The notes under the pieces: generated by a model
What the model was told of the DNA's origin: nothing
The model's input: only the letters and a program-made list of their open reading frames with translations
Databases searched by the model: none
Translations under genes and position numbers: made by a program
Shown here: in pieces, positions 26,669 through 35,393 of the stretch
Position numbering within the stretch: the stretch's first letter is position 1
How the letters are laid out: each line of letters begins with the position of its first letter
Assembly: GCA_020443345.1 (NCBI GenBank)
Contig: JAGRIH010000009.1
Coordinates: 1 to 64,000, forward strand
DNA length: 64,000 bases
Direction: 5' to 3'
Source of the DNA: Halioglobus sp.
GTDB taxonomy: Bacteria; Pseudomonadota; Gammaproteobacteria; Pseudomonadales; Halieaceae

Positions 26669-27876
26669 TGGCTGTCCTGGACTTTGATTTGCACTTTGGG
26701 TTCCCTGGGCATGCCCAGGCCGCGTTCAGCGATGATATTGCGCTGTATCTCGTTGGTGCCGCCGTAGATGGTATCAGAGCGCACAAACAGGTACATGGAT
26801 TGCAGGCGGCTGAGCTCGTAGGGCGGCGCTTCGAGTATCTCGCTCTGCATACCCAGCACATCCATGGCCAGCTCGCCCAGGTCGCGGTGCCAGCTGGCCC
26901 AGTACAACTTGTAGATCAGGGCCTCCTGCTGCAGGCTGCCGTCCTCGGAGCCGGACAACATGCGCAGGCTGTTGTAGCGCATGATCTTCAGGCCGATATG
27001 GGCATCGGCGATACGCTGGCGAATCACCGGATCCCGCGCCGCGCCGTTGTCCCGGGCGATGTTGACGATCTCGTCCAGTTCGTTCTGGAACAGCATCTGC
27101 TGTCCCAGAGTCGACACGCCGCGCTCGAAGCCCAGCAGACCCATGGCCACCTTCCAGCCCTCGCCCGGTGCGCCCACGATATCGTCCGCGCCGCACTCGG
27201 CATCGTCGAAAAACACCTCGTTAAACTCCGAGGTACCGGTAATCTGTTGAATGGGGCGGATTTCAATACCCGGCTGGTCCATTTTCACCAGGAAGAAGCC
27301 CAGCCCCTGGTGCGCTGCGGAATCCGGGTCGGTGCGCGCGATGATAAAGCAGTAGTCCGACTCGTGCGCCAGAGACGTCCAGACTTTCTGGCCGGTGATC
27401 AGCCACTGGTTGCGCGTTGCGTCAAATCGGGCCCGCGTCCTGACGTTGGCCAGGTCGGAACCGGCCCCGGGTTCGGAGTAGCCCTGGCACCACAACTCGG
27501 TACCAGCCACGATACCGGGCAGGTACTTTTCCTTCTGAGCCTGGCTGCCGAAAGCGATGATGGTGGGCCCGGCCAGGCCCTCGCCGATATGCCCGACGCG
27601 GCCGGGGGCGCCGGCGCGCGCGTACTCCTCGAAAAAAATCACCTGCTGCTCGATGGAACAGCCCCGGCCGCCGTAGGCCCGGGGCCAGCCGACGCAGGTC
27701 CAGCCGCCCTCGGCCAGCTTCTGCTCCCAGGCCTTGCGCTCCTGCGGGAACATGTGTTCGTCGCCGGGGCCGCCGCGAAACTTCAGCTGCTCGAATTCAC
27801 CGGTGAGGTTGCGCTGCAGCCAGCCGGCCACCTCCTCGCGAAACTGTTCATCCTCGGCGCTGAAACTCAATTGCAT
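26665..27876 (-). CDS. fadE30: FadE30-like acyl-CoA dehydrogenase
   Basis: A 403-residue acyl-CoA dehydrogenase. The flavin/substrate blocks are WCQGYSEPGAGSDLA, ITGQKVWTSLAH and ITGTSEFNEVFFDDA, and the C-terminal motif is GGTNEIQRNIIAERGLGMPR. These strings match FadE30 of actinobacteria as remembered. FadE30 is assigned to dehydrogenation of the propionyl side chain of HIP-CoA derivatives. It is translationally coupled to the IpdF-like gene and preceded by another acyl-CoA dehydrogenase 10 bases upstream. Confidence 0.85.
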   Translation of the reverse strand: MQLSFSAEDEQFREEVAGWLQRNLTGEFEQLKFRGGPGDEHMFPQERKAWEQKLAEGGWTCVGWPRAYGGRGCSIEQQVIFFEEYARAGAPGRVGHIGEGLAGPTIIAFGSQAQKEKYLPGIVAGTELWCQGYSEPGAGSDLANVRTRARFDATRNQWLITGQKVWTSLAHESDYCFIIARTDPDSAAHQGLGFFLVKMDQPGIEIRPIQQITGTSEFNEVFFDDAECGADDIVGAPGEGWKVAMGLLGFERGVSTLGQQMLFQNELDEIVNIARDNGAARDPVIRQRIADAHIGLKIMRYNSLRMLSGSEDGSLQQEALIYKLYWASWHRDLGELAMDVLGMQSEILEAPPYELSRLQSMYLFVRSDTIYGGTNEIQRNIIAERGLGMPREPKVQIKVQDSQ

Positions 27877-27886
27877 GGCGCGGTAC

Positions 27887-29056
27887 TCAAGCGTTGGGTG
27901 TGTCGAGCAGCAGGGAGGCCACGCGCTCGCGATGGTGGGCGCCGTTGCCCAGAAAATGTTCCGAGGCCTTGGCCCGCTTCAAATACAGGTGCACGTCGTA
28001 CTCCCAGGTAAAGCCCACGCCGCCGTGCAGTTGCAGCGCATCTGCGCTGTTGGCGAAATAGGCATCGGAGCAGTAGGCCTTGGCGACACTGGCGGCCTCG
28101 GGCAGCTCGGCGCCGAGCGCATCGCCGCTCAGCGCCTCCTGGGCAATACAGCCCGCGTAGTAGACCGCAGAGCGCGCCACTTCGGCTTTCAGCATCATGT
28201 CGGCCGCGATGTGCTTGACCGCCTGGAAGCTGGCGATGGGGCGGTTGAACTGCACCCGCTCGCGGGTGTAGTCGACGGTCATGTCCAGCACCCGCTGGGT
28301 GCCGCCCATCTGCTCCGCCGCCAGCGCGATCGTGGCCAGGTCCAGGGTTTTGGACAGATCGGGCCAGGCCGCGCCCGCCTCGCCCAGCAGAGCGCTGGCC
28401 GGGACCGCGAGGCCGCTCAGGCCTATCTCGGCCAGCTTGCGGGTCTGGTCCACCGTAGGCAGCCAGGTGCGCTCGATCCCGGCGCTGGCGGCGGGAACCG
28501 CAAACAGGCTGATACCCTGCTCACCGCTCGAACCCTCCTCGCGCGCCGCGACAAGCAACAGATCCGCGGTGTGGCCGTCCACCACATAGCGCAGTTTGCC
28601 GTCGAGAACATACTGCCCGGCCCGCTGGCGATACACCGCAGTCACGCCCTGTGCTCCCCACTCGCCGGTCACCCCGGTGTGGGCCAGGGTGGCCGTCAGC
28701 TCGCCCGCGGCGATTTGCGCCAGGTATTCCTGTTGCTGCGCTGCGCTGCCGGCCACCAGCAGCGCGTTGCCCGCCAGGCACACGGTGGAAAAAAACGGCG
28801 CGCACAGCAGGTAACGCCCCATCTGCTCCATGATCGCCACCAGTTCCACATAGCCCAGGCCCATGCCGCCGCAGGACTCGGGGATATGCGTCGCCTGCAG
28901 GTACATCTCGCCGCAGATCCGCTGCCACAGCTGCCGGTCGTAACCGATTTCCGTAGCCATCGCCGCGCGCACCGCCGCGCTGTCGGACACCTCCGCCAGA
29001 AACGCCGCAGCGGTGTCGCGAATCATGCGCTGTTCGTCGCTAAACCTGAAATCCAT
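27887..29056 (-). CDS. Acyl-CoA dehydrogenase, steroid-cluster type
   Basis: A 389-residue acyl-CoA dehydrogenase of the divergent, often heteromeric, type. The N-terminal domain is recognisable (MDFRFSDEQRMIRDTAAAFL); YTRERVQFNRPIASFQAVKH and HGGVGFTWEYDVHLYLKRA are the family hallmarks. It lacks the GTNEIQR motif of its neighbour. In steroid degraders such proteins commonly pair with an adjacent FadE to form alpha2beta2 enzymes. Partner could be the FadE30-like protein or another FadE here. Confidence 0.85.
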   Translation of the reverse strand: MDFRFSDEQRMIRDTAAAFLAEVSDSAAVRAAMATEIGYDRQLWQRICGEMYLQATHIPESCGGMGLGYVELVAIMEQMGRYLLCAPFFSTVCLAGNALLVAGSAAQQQEYLAQIAAGELTATLAHTGVTGEWGAQGVTAVYRQRAGQYVLDGKLRYVVDGHTADLLLVAAREEGSSGEQGISLFAVPAASAGIERTWLPTVDQTRKLAEIGLSGLAVPASALLGEAGAAWPDLSKTLDLATIALAAEQMGGTQRVLDMTVDYTRERVQFNRPIASFQAVKHIAADMMLKAEVARSAVYYAGCIAQEALSGDALGAELPEAASVAKAYCSDAYFANSADALQLHGGVGFTWEYDVHLYLKRAKASEHFLGNGAHHRERVASLLLDTPNA

Positions 29057-29077
29057 GCAATTCGTTACTCGTTGTCG

Positions 29078-29965
29078 CTAGGTGCCGTATACCTTCTGCG
29101 CCGGCACTTCGCTGGCCAGCAACTGCTCCACGGCCTGCTTCACTTCCGCCGGCTCCCAGCGCGCGCCCTTGTCCACCCCCTCGGTGGTGCGCCAGCCGTC
29201 GGCGATGGATATCTTGCCGCCCTCGGCCTCGAACACGCGCCCGGTGACATGGGCCGCTTCCGGGGAGCCGAGCCAGACCACCAGCGAGGAGACATTTTCC
29301 GGGGCGAAGTAGTCGAAACTGCCGTCCTGGGGCGGCGCCATGCGGGTCGCCATCTCTTCCACCGCGGTAGTCATGCCAGTGCGCGCCGCCGGCGCCACCG
29401 CGTTGGCGGTGATACCGTAGCGCGCCAGTTCCGCCGCCTGGTTCAGGGTGAGCGCGGCGATACCGGCCTTGGCCGCGGCGTAATTGGACTGGCCGATAGA
29501 ACCCTGCAGGCCGGCGCCGGAGGTGGTGTTGATGATGCGCGCATCCACCGCCTGCCCGCTCTTGGACTGCCCGCGCCAGTAGTGCACCGCGTGGGAGCTG
29601 ATACAAAAGTGCCCTTTGAGGTGCACCGCCATGATGGCGTCCCACTCCGCCTCGGTCATCGAGGCGAACATGCGATCGCGGTTGATGCCGGCGTTGTTCA
29701 CCACCACGTGCAGGTCGCCAAAGGTGTCGATAGCCTGTTTCACGGCGTTGGCGCTGTCGTCGTAGTGGGTGATATCCGAGGTGTTGACCACCGCCCTGCC
29801 GCCGGCGGCCTCGATCTCGCGCACCACGGAGCGGGCCGCGTCCTCATTGATGTCGTTGACGACGACACAGGCACCTTCCGCGGCAAATACGCGGGCGTGG
29901 GCGGCCCCCAGGCCACCCCCTGCGCCGGTGATGATAACGACTCTGTCCTGGCAAATTCCGGGCAT
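29078..29965 (-). CDS. SDR in ring C/D cluster
   Basis: A 295-residue SDR starting MPGICQDRVVIITGAGGGLG. NNAG and YAAAKAGIAALTL provide the catalytic residues. The C-terminus is extended and ends VPAQKVYGT. GGAGAG lies before ATG 29965. It resembles the SDR encoded next to echA20 in mycobacteria (Rv3548c-like), and the MaoC-fusion-type long SDRs, but the exact substrate is unknown. It sits between the FadA6-like thiolase and an acyl-CoA dehydrogenase. Confidence 0.83.
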   Translation of the reverse strand: MPGICQDRVVIITGAGGGLGAAHARVFAAEGACVVVNDINEDAARSVVREIEAAGGRAVVNTSDITHYDDSANAVKQAIDTFGDLHVVVNNAGINRDRMFASMTEAEWDAIMAVHLKGHFCISSHAVHYWRGQSKSGQAVDARIINTTSGAGLQGSIGQSNYAAAKAGIAALTLNQAAELARYGITANAVAPAARTGMTTAVEEMATRMAPPQDGSFDYFAPENVSSLVVWLGSPEAAHVTGRVFEAEGGKISIADGWRTTEGVDKGARWEPAEVKQAVEQLLASEVPAQKVYGT

Positions 29966-29978
29966 GTTTCTCTCCGTT

Positions 29979-31127
29979 CTACAAGCGTTCGATAATGGTG
30001 ACGTTGGCCTGGCCGCCGCCTTCGCACATGGTCTGCAGGCCAAAACGACCGCCGGTGCGCTCGAGTTCGTGCAGCAGCGTGGTCATCAGCTTGGTGCCGG
30101 TGGCGCCCAGCGGATGGCCCAGGGCGATGGCGCCGCCGTTGACATTGGTTTGCTCGTGGGGATAACCCGTCTCGCGCAGCCAGGCCATGGGCACCGCGGC
30201 AAAGGCCTCGTTGACCTCGACCAGGTCGATATCCTGCAGGTTCATGCCGGCTTTCTTCATCGCGTGGGCCGTGGCCGGGATGGGTGCGGTGAGCATCCAG
30301 ATCGGGTCGTCACCGCGCACGCTCATATGGTGGATGCGGGCGCGCGGCCGCAGGTCGTAGCGCTTGAGCGCGGCTTCGCTGACGATCAACACCGCCGAGG
30401 CCGCGTCACAGGTCTGGCTGGAAACGCCGGCGGTCACTTTGTCACAGCCGAAGATACCCTCCAGTTCCGCCATCTTCTCGAGGCTGGTCTGGCGCGGGGT
30501 CTCGTCGTTTTCCACCCCCTCCAGTGGCACGATTTCCCGCGCGAAACGCCCCTCGGCGATGGCGCGCAGGGCGCGGGTATGGGACTCCAGCGAGTAGATT
30601 TCCAGCTCCCGGCGGCTGATGCCCCACTTGTCGGCAATCATCTGCGCCGATTTGAACTGGGTCGGCGGCTCGGCGCCGTAGCGCTCGACCCAGCCGGTGG
30701 AGCCGCTGAAGGGGTCGGTAAAGCCCAGGGGTTCCGCCGCGGTCATCGCCGAGCTGATGGGTATCTGGGTCATGGTCTGTACACCGCCGGCCACCACCAC
30801 GTCGTTGACGCCGCTCATCACCGCCTGTGCGGCAAAGTGCACCGCCTGCTGGGACGAGCCGCACTGGCGATCGATGGTCGCTCCCGGCACCGCATCGGAC
30901 AGGCCGGCGGCCAGCCAGCAGGTGCGCGCGATATCCCCGGCCAGCGGCCCGATGGTATCGACGCAGCCAAACAACACATCATCGTAGTCTACATCCGGTA
31001 TGGCGTTGCGCTCGACGATCGCCCTGAGCACATGTGCGCCCAGGTCCGCGCCGTGCACGTGGGCGAGCCCCCCCTTGCGCCGTCCGGTCGGCGAGCGCAG
31101 CGCGTCGACAATATATGCTTCAGCCAT
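29979..31127 (-). CDS. fadA6: FadA6-like thiolase
   Basis: A 382-residue thiolase. Active Cys is at residue 89 in DRQCGSSQQA; VNEAFAAVPMAWL, GHPLGATG and CEGGGQANVTIIERL complete the set. Those blocks and QIPISSAM and RARIHH match mycobacterial FadA6 (Rv3556c) as remembered. FadA6 is assigned to thiolysis of the ring-opened C/D product. Starts 113 bases after an acyl-CoA dehydrogenase stop, with a hairpin in that gap. Confidence 0.88.
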   Translation of the reverse strand: MAEAYIVDALRSPTGRRKGGLAHVHGADLGAHVLRAIVERNAIPDVDYDDVLFGCVDTIGPLAGDIARTCWLAAGLSDAVPGATIDRQCGSSQQAVHFAAQAVMSGVNDVVVAGGVQTMTQIPISSAMTAAEPLGFTDPFSGSTGWVERYGAEPPTQFKSAQMIADKWGISRRELEIYSLESHTRALRAIAEGRFAREIVPLEGVENDETPRQTSLEKMAELEGIFGCDKVTAGVSSQTCDAASAVLIVSEAALKRYDLRPRARIHHMSVRGDDPIWMLTAPIPATAHAMKKAGMNLQDIDLVEVNEAFAAVPMAWLRETGYPHEQTNVNGGAIALGHPLGATGTKLMTTLLHELERTGGRFGLQTMCEGGGQANVTIIERL

Positions 31128-31218
31128 GATTCAACCCTTCCCGCTGTCGGTCCTGTAAATTGCGCGCCCCGTACCCTGTCACTGCGGGACCCATCTCGAG
31201 TGTGTATTTAATGCAGTC

Positions 31219-31237
31219 CGCCGGCGTTGTGCCGGCG
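31219..31237 (-). terminator. Hairpin downstream of acyl-CoA dehydrogenase gene
   Basis: A 7-bp GC-only stem (CGCCGGC/GCCGGCG) with a five-base loop lies four bases after the acyl-CoA dehydrogenase stop and before the FadA6-like gene. No T tract follows, so it may attenuate or stabilise the mRNA rather than terminate it. Confidence 0.35.
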
Positions 31238-31240
31238 CTA

Positions 31241-32329
31241 TCATGCCGCCGAATCCAGCGCCTCGGGCGCCGGATAGTCGAACGTGTGTTCCGCTCCAAT
31301 ATCCGTAGTGTCCTCCAGCAGCCATGCGTGCAGCCGTTCCTGGTGGAAACCCGCATCCCCCCAGTTTTTCTCCAGGGCCCAGGCGCGCTTGGCCCAGATG
31401 TGCAGGTTGCACTCCCAGGTGTAGCCCATGGCGCCATGCACCTGGATGGCGTTCTTCGCCGCCAGCAGCGCGGCTTCTCCCGCGGCCAGCTTGGCATGCG
31501 ATGCGGCGATATGCGCGCGCGCCGGGTCCTGCGCCACGGCGTAGGCCGCGCGGTAAATGGGCGAGCGGGCAAACTCCGCCTGCACCGCGCAGTTGGCCAT
31601 GTGGTGCTTGACCGCCTGGTTGGCGCCGATGGGGCGGCCAAACTGTTCGCGATCGCCCGCATAGGTGACGGACTGCGCCACCATGCCCTGCGCCAGTCCC
31701 AGCAACAGCGCGGCATTGAGCACTGCGCCGCGGTTCAGTGCCGCACACCACGCGGCAGCACCCGCCTCCTCCCCGGCCACCCGGTAGGTCGGGGCGGTGC
31801 GGTCCCACTCCGGTGTGTACAACCGGCGACTGGGGTCGACGCTGTCCTGGCGAATCAGCGTCGCGGCATCGCTCGGTACCAGGTGCACCTCCCGGCCGCT
31901 GGCCAGCAGCAGCCAGTCGGCGATGCCGGCATCGGCGACCGCGGGGTTGAGCGGGTGGCCAATCGCCACGCGCGCCTCACCGGCGGCAATCTGCTGCAAC
32001 ACGCGCGCGCAGGGCTGTGAGCCCGCGGCCAGTTGCGCCAGCATGGGGGTGGCGATCATGGCCATCTCCACCAGGGGCTCGGCCAGCGCCACGCGCCCGC
32101 ACTCCTGCGCAATCTGGATAAAGTCCAGCTCGTTCATGCCCAGGCCGCCGTGCTCTTCGGGCACCAGCATGGCCGGCAGCCCCAGCTCCACCAGTTGCTG
32201 CCACAAACGCGTGTCGCTGCCCTCGCCTTCCCAGCTCGCGCGGATGCGCTCGGGGGTCACTTCCCTGTGCAAAAACGTGGCGACGCTGTCGGCCAGCAGT
32301 TGCTGGTCCTCGGTGAAAGTAAAATCCAC
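31241..32329 (-). CDS. Acyl-CoA dehydrogenase, probable heteromeric partner
   Basis: A 362-residue acyl-CoA dehydrogenase. It begins with GTG at 32329, preceded by GGGGAG, eight bases after the stop of the next acyl-CoA dehydrogenase gene. N-terminus VDFTFTEDQQLLADSVATFL; the C-terminal part has YAGDREQFGRPIGANQAVKH and HGAMGYTWECNLHIWAKRA, as in the non-catalytic-type FadE subunits. The tight spacing suggests a heterotetramer with the 32338-33498 product. FadE31-33-like roles in the last steps of ring C/D degradation are inferred. Extending it through an earlier open frame is not supported. Confidence 0.84.
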   Translation of the reverse strand: MDFTFTEDQQLLADSVATFLHREVTPERIRASWEGEGSDTRLWQQLVELGLPAMLVPEEHGGLGMNELDFIQIAQECGRVALAEPLVEMAMIATPMLAQLAAGSQPCARVLQQIAAGEARVAIGHPLNPAVADAGIADWLLLASGREVHLVPSDAATLIRQDSVDPSRRLYTPEWDRTAPTYRVAGEEAGAAAWCAALNRGAVLNAALLLGLAQGMVAQSVTYAGDREQFGRPIGANQAVKHHMANCAVQAEFARSPIYRAAYAVAQDPARAHIAASHAKLAAGEAALLAAKNAIQVHGAMGYTWECNLHIWAKRAWALEKNWGDAGFHQERLHAWLLEDTTDIGAEHTFDYPAPEALDSAA

Positions 32330-32337
32330 GACTCCCC

Positions 32338-33498
32338 CTAGCGCGGCATGCCGAGCAGGCGCTCGGCGATGATATTGCGTTGAATTTCGTTGGTTCCCGC
32401 ATAGATGGGACCGGACTGCGCGAACAGGAAGCCATCCAGCCAGTTGCCCACCGCACCGGCGGCCGGCGCGTGCGGCAGCAGTTCCGCGCGCGCGCCCAGG
32501 ATGCTCAGTGCAGTTTCGTGCATCTGCTGGTCCAGTTCCGACCAGAACACCTTGTTGAGGCTGGCTTCGGCACCGATCTTGCCGCCTTTCATCAGTTTCG
32601 AGGCGGTCTGGTAGGTGGACAGCGCGTAGGCCTGGGCGCCCATGTAAGCCTTCACCACGGCGTCGGCGACCGACAGGTCGAGCACCTCGTCCCGGTGCTG
32701 GCGGTACAGCTCCACCAGCCGCTTGGCGGTCTGCTGGAACCGCGCCGGACTGCGCAGCATCAGCCCGCGCTCGAAGCCGGCGGTGGACATGGCGATGCGC
32801 CAGCCCTGGTTTTCCTCGCCCAGCCGGTTGGCCACCGGCACCCGCACGTCGTCGAAAAAGATCTCGGCGAAGCCGGGCAGGCCGTCCAGTTGCGCAATGG
32901 GGCGCACGGTGACGCCGGGCGCATCCAGGGGCACGAAAATAAAGGACAGGCCCTGGTGGCGGCTGGAGGCCGGGTCGGTGCGGAAAATACAGAAAACCCA
33001 GTCGGCAAAGACCGCCCGGGTGGACCAGATCTTCTGGCCGTTGATCACGTACTCCTCGCCCTCGCGAATCGCAGTGGAACGTATCGCCGCCATGTCCGAA
33101 CCGGCGCCGGGCTCGGACCAGCCCTGCGCCCACATTTCCTCGCCGGAGGCCATGGCGTTGATGAAGCGCTCTTTCTGCTGCGCGGTGCCGTACTCCATCA
33201 GGGTGGGCCCGAGCAGGAAAATGCCGTTCTGGTTGACGCGCAGCGGCGCCCCGGCACGGTAGTACTCCTCCTCGAAGATCAGCCACTGGATCAAATCGCA
33301 ACCGCGGCCGCCGTACTCCACCGGCCAGGTCACCATGCCCCAGTTGCCCTCGGCGAGGGTTTTTTCCCACTGGCGATGCTGCTCGAAACCTTCTTTGGTA
33401 TCGAACGACTGCAGCGGCTGCGCCGGCACCTTGTCCGCCAGCCACTGGCGCACTTCCTCGCGCAGGGCGTTTTGTTCGGGAGTGTAATTCAGATCCAT
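32338..33498 (-). CDS. Acyl-CoA dehydrogenase, FadE type
   Basis: A 386-residue acyl-CoA dehydrogenase with the blocks WSEPGAGSDMAAIRST, INGQKIWSTRAVFADW and DGLPGFAEIFFDDVRVP; its end is GTNEIQRNIIAERLLGMPR. It begins MDLNYTPEQNALREEVR. Twelve bases separate its start from the EchA20-like stop. Together with the adjacent GTG-start partner it likely forms one enzyme in beta-oxidation of ring C/D products. Confidence 0.87.
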   Translation of the reverse strand: MDLNYTPEQNALREEVRQWLADKVPAQPLQSFDTKEGFEQHRQWEKTLAEGNWGMVTWPVEYGGRGCDLIQWLIFEEEYYRAGAPLRVNQNGIFLLGPTLMEYGTAQQKERFINAMASGEEMWAQGWSEPGAGSDMAAIRSTAIREGEEYVINGQKIWSTRAVFADWVFCIFRTDPASSRHQGLSFIFVPLDAPGVTVRPIAQLDGLPGFAEIFFDDVRVPVANRLGEENQGWRIAMSTAGFERGLMLRSPARFQQTAKRLVELYRQHRDEVLDLSVADAVVKAYMGAQAYALSTYQTASKLMKGGKIGAEASLNKVFWSELDQQMHETALSILGARAELLPHAPAAGAVGNWLDGFLFAQSGPIYAGTNEIQRNIIAERLLGMPR

Positions 33499-33510
33499 GG
33501 CCGCTACCCG

Positions 33511-34257
33511 TTAAAACTGCGCATCGCGCTTTTCCACAAAGGCATCGCGCGCTTCCTGGGAGTCCGCCTCGGAGTAGGCCTGCAGGGTGAAGCCCTGTTC
33601 CCACCGGTACTTGTCCTCCAGCGAGCCGTCTTCGATGCCGTTGAGGGCCTCTTTGGCCAGCTGGATCATCGGCGCACTCTTGGCGGCGATTTTTGCCGCG
33701 ATAGCCAGGGCGGTATCGCGCAGCTCGTCCCGCGGCACCACGCGCTCCACCGCCCCCAGGCGATAGGCTTCGTGGGCGTCGATAAACTCGCCGGTGTAGT
33801 ACATATAGCGCACTTTCTGCACCGGGAACATGCGCTGCAGGTGGGCGCCGCCGCCCATGGCCCCGCGGTCCACTTCCGGCACGCCGAAACGGGCGCACTC
33901 GCTGGCGACGATGATATCCGCCGCGCCGCTGATGCCGATGCCGCCACCGAGCACGAAGCCGTGCAGGGCGACGATCACCGGCTTGGGGTTGCGATGCACG
34001 GCGCGAAAGGTGTCGTAGTTGCCCTTGTTTACCTTGACGATCAGGTTGCTGTCGCCGGCCAGTTCCTTGATGTCCACACCGGCACAGAAGCCCTTGCCCT
34101 CCGCGCGGATCACGATGACCCGCACCGCATCGTTGACACCCAACTCGTCCAGGTGCCTGGCGATAGAGGCCCAGCCCGCACTGTCGAAGGCGTTGACCGG
34201 CGGGTGGTCGAACACCACCTCGGCGATACCCTGGTCGATTGATGAGCGAAAAACCAT
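33511..34257 (-). CDS. echA20: EchA20-like ring-opening crotonase
   Basis: A 248-residue crotonase family protein. Landmarks are VIVIRAEGKGFCAGVDIKEL, HGFVLGGGIGISGAADIIVA, FGVPEVDRGAMGGGAHLQR and late KEALNGIED...YRWEQGFT, which follow mycobacterial EchA20 (Rv3550) closely as remembered. EchA20 hydrolyses HIEC-CoA and opens the D ring. Located between ipdC-like and fadE genes in the ipd cluster, which strengthens the call. Confidence 0.87.
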   Translation of the reverse strand: MVFRSSIDQGIAEVVFDHPPVNAFDSAGWASIARHLDELGVNDAVRVIVIRAEGKGFCAGVDIKELAGDSNLIVKVNKGNYDTFRAVHRNPKPVIVALHGFVLGGGIGISGAADIIVASECARFGVPEVDRGAMGGGAHLQRMFPVQKVRYMYYTGEFIDAHEAYRLGAVERVVPRDELRDTALAIAAKIAAKSAPMIQLAKEALNGIEDGSLEDKYRWEQGFTLQAYSEADSQEARDAFVEKRDAQF

Positions 34258-34299
34258 CTGTGACTCCTCGGCGTCGCGCGCTGTGGATGCGGCGACTGG

Positions 34300-35367
34300 T
34301 TAGGGTGTATTGCAGCCCAGCGCGGCCAGGCGCTGGTGCGCTTCATCGACGATGCGCGCCACCAGTTCCGCACAGCCGGGCAGGTCATCGATGGCGCCGG
34401 CCACCTGCCCGCTGGGCAGTATGCCCGCGTCGGGGTGGCCGCGCACCATCGCCTCCTGGATCATCATCGGGGCGTTGGCCGCCATCATGGTCTGGCCGAT
34501 GCTCAGGTCATTGCTGCGGCGCATGCCCCAGGCGGACTTGAGCAGCGAGCCCAGGGTGGCGCCGGTGTACTTGCGGTAGGCCAGGCCGTTGCGGATGGCG
34601 CGCAGCAGCAGACCCGCGGCCGAGCTGTTTTCCAGCTCGCGCAGCGCCCGGTTGCGGATCATGCGCTGGGGCAGTCCATCGAGCTTGTCGCTGACGATAA
34701 TCTCCTGGGTCTCGGCCCCGGTGTAGCGCGCCTTGGTGGCATCGGGTACGGGGCTTTCACGCGTCATCAAAAAGCGCGTCCCCATGGCGATACCGGCCGC
34801 GCCGAAGGCCAACGCGGCCGCCAGGCCGCGGCCGTCGCGGAAACCGCCGGCGGCTACCACGGGCACCTCGAGTGCATCCAGTACCTGCGGCAGTAGCACG
34901 GTGCTGGCCACGGCGCCAGTGTGGCCGCCGCCCTCACTGCCCTGCACCACCACCGCGTCCGCGCCCAGTTGCACCGCCTTGACCGCGTGTTTGAGCGCGC
35001 CCACCGTGGGAATACAGACGATGCCGGCGCCCTTGAGTTTGTCGATCATCTGGCTGCTGGGGCCGCGGCCGTAGCTCACCGCGCGCACGCCGTGCCGGAT
35101 GGCGATGTCGACGATCTCTTCAGCGCCGGGCTGGAAGAAGTGCAGGTTCAGCCCAAAGGGTTTGTCGGTCAGGGACTTCAGCTCGCCCAGTGCCGCATCG
35201 ACCTCCTGCGGCGACATCACGGCGCCGGCCAGGAAGCCAAAGGCGCCTGCATTGCAGGTGGCCGCGACCAGCCGCGCATCGGCGATCCAGCCCATGGCAG
35301 TCTGGATCAGCGGGTACTCACAGCCCAGCAGATCGCAAAGCGGCGTGTTCAGCGGTGTATGTGACAC
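34300..35367 (-). CDS. ipdC: IpdC-like nitronate-monooxygenase-fold flavoprotein
   Basis: A 355-residue FMN TIM-barrel of the nitronate monooxygenase/enoyl-reductase II fold. Segments: PLIQTAMGWIADARLVAATC, VVVQGSEGGGHTGAVAST, VVAAGGFRDGRGLAAALAFG, IAMGTRFLMTRES and MMAANAPMM. Length and these blocks equal those of IpdC (Rv3553, 355 aa as remembered), which is needed to process 5-hydroxy-HIP-CoA before ring opening. Neighbours EchA20, IpdA and IpdB make true 2-nitropropane dioxygenase activity unlikely. Confidence 0.88.
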   Translation of the reverse strand: MSHTPLNTPLCDLLGCEYPLIQTAMGWIADARLVAATCNAGAFGFLAGAVMSPQEVDAALGELKSLTDKPFGLNLHFFQPGAEEIVDIAIRHGVRAVSYGRGPSSQMIDKLKGAGIVCIPTVGALKHAVKAVQLGADAVVVQGSEGGGHTGAVASTVLLPQVLDALEVPVVAAGGFRDGRGLAAALAFGAAGIAMGTRFLMTRESPVPDATKARYTGAETQEIIVSDKLDGLPQRMIRNRALRELENSSAAGLLLRAIRNGLAYRKYTGATLGSLLKSAWGMRRSNDLSIGQTMMAANAPMMIQEAMVRGHPDAGILPSGQVAGAIDDLPGCAELVARIVDEAHQRLAALGCNTP

Positions 35368-35393
35368 AAAAATCCTCGCCTGCCCTGAAATGA

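Noticed and set aside
31241..33898. Apparent 885-codon minus frame as a single large protein
   Set aside because: It merges an out-of-frame stretch of the next gene with the real 362-residue acyl-CoA dehydrogenase that starts at a GTG (32329).
34300..35367. Nitronate monooxygenase (2-nitropropane dioxygenase)
   Set aside because: Fold is shared, but full-length pattern and ipd neighbours fit IpdC better.
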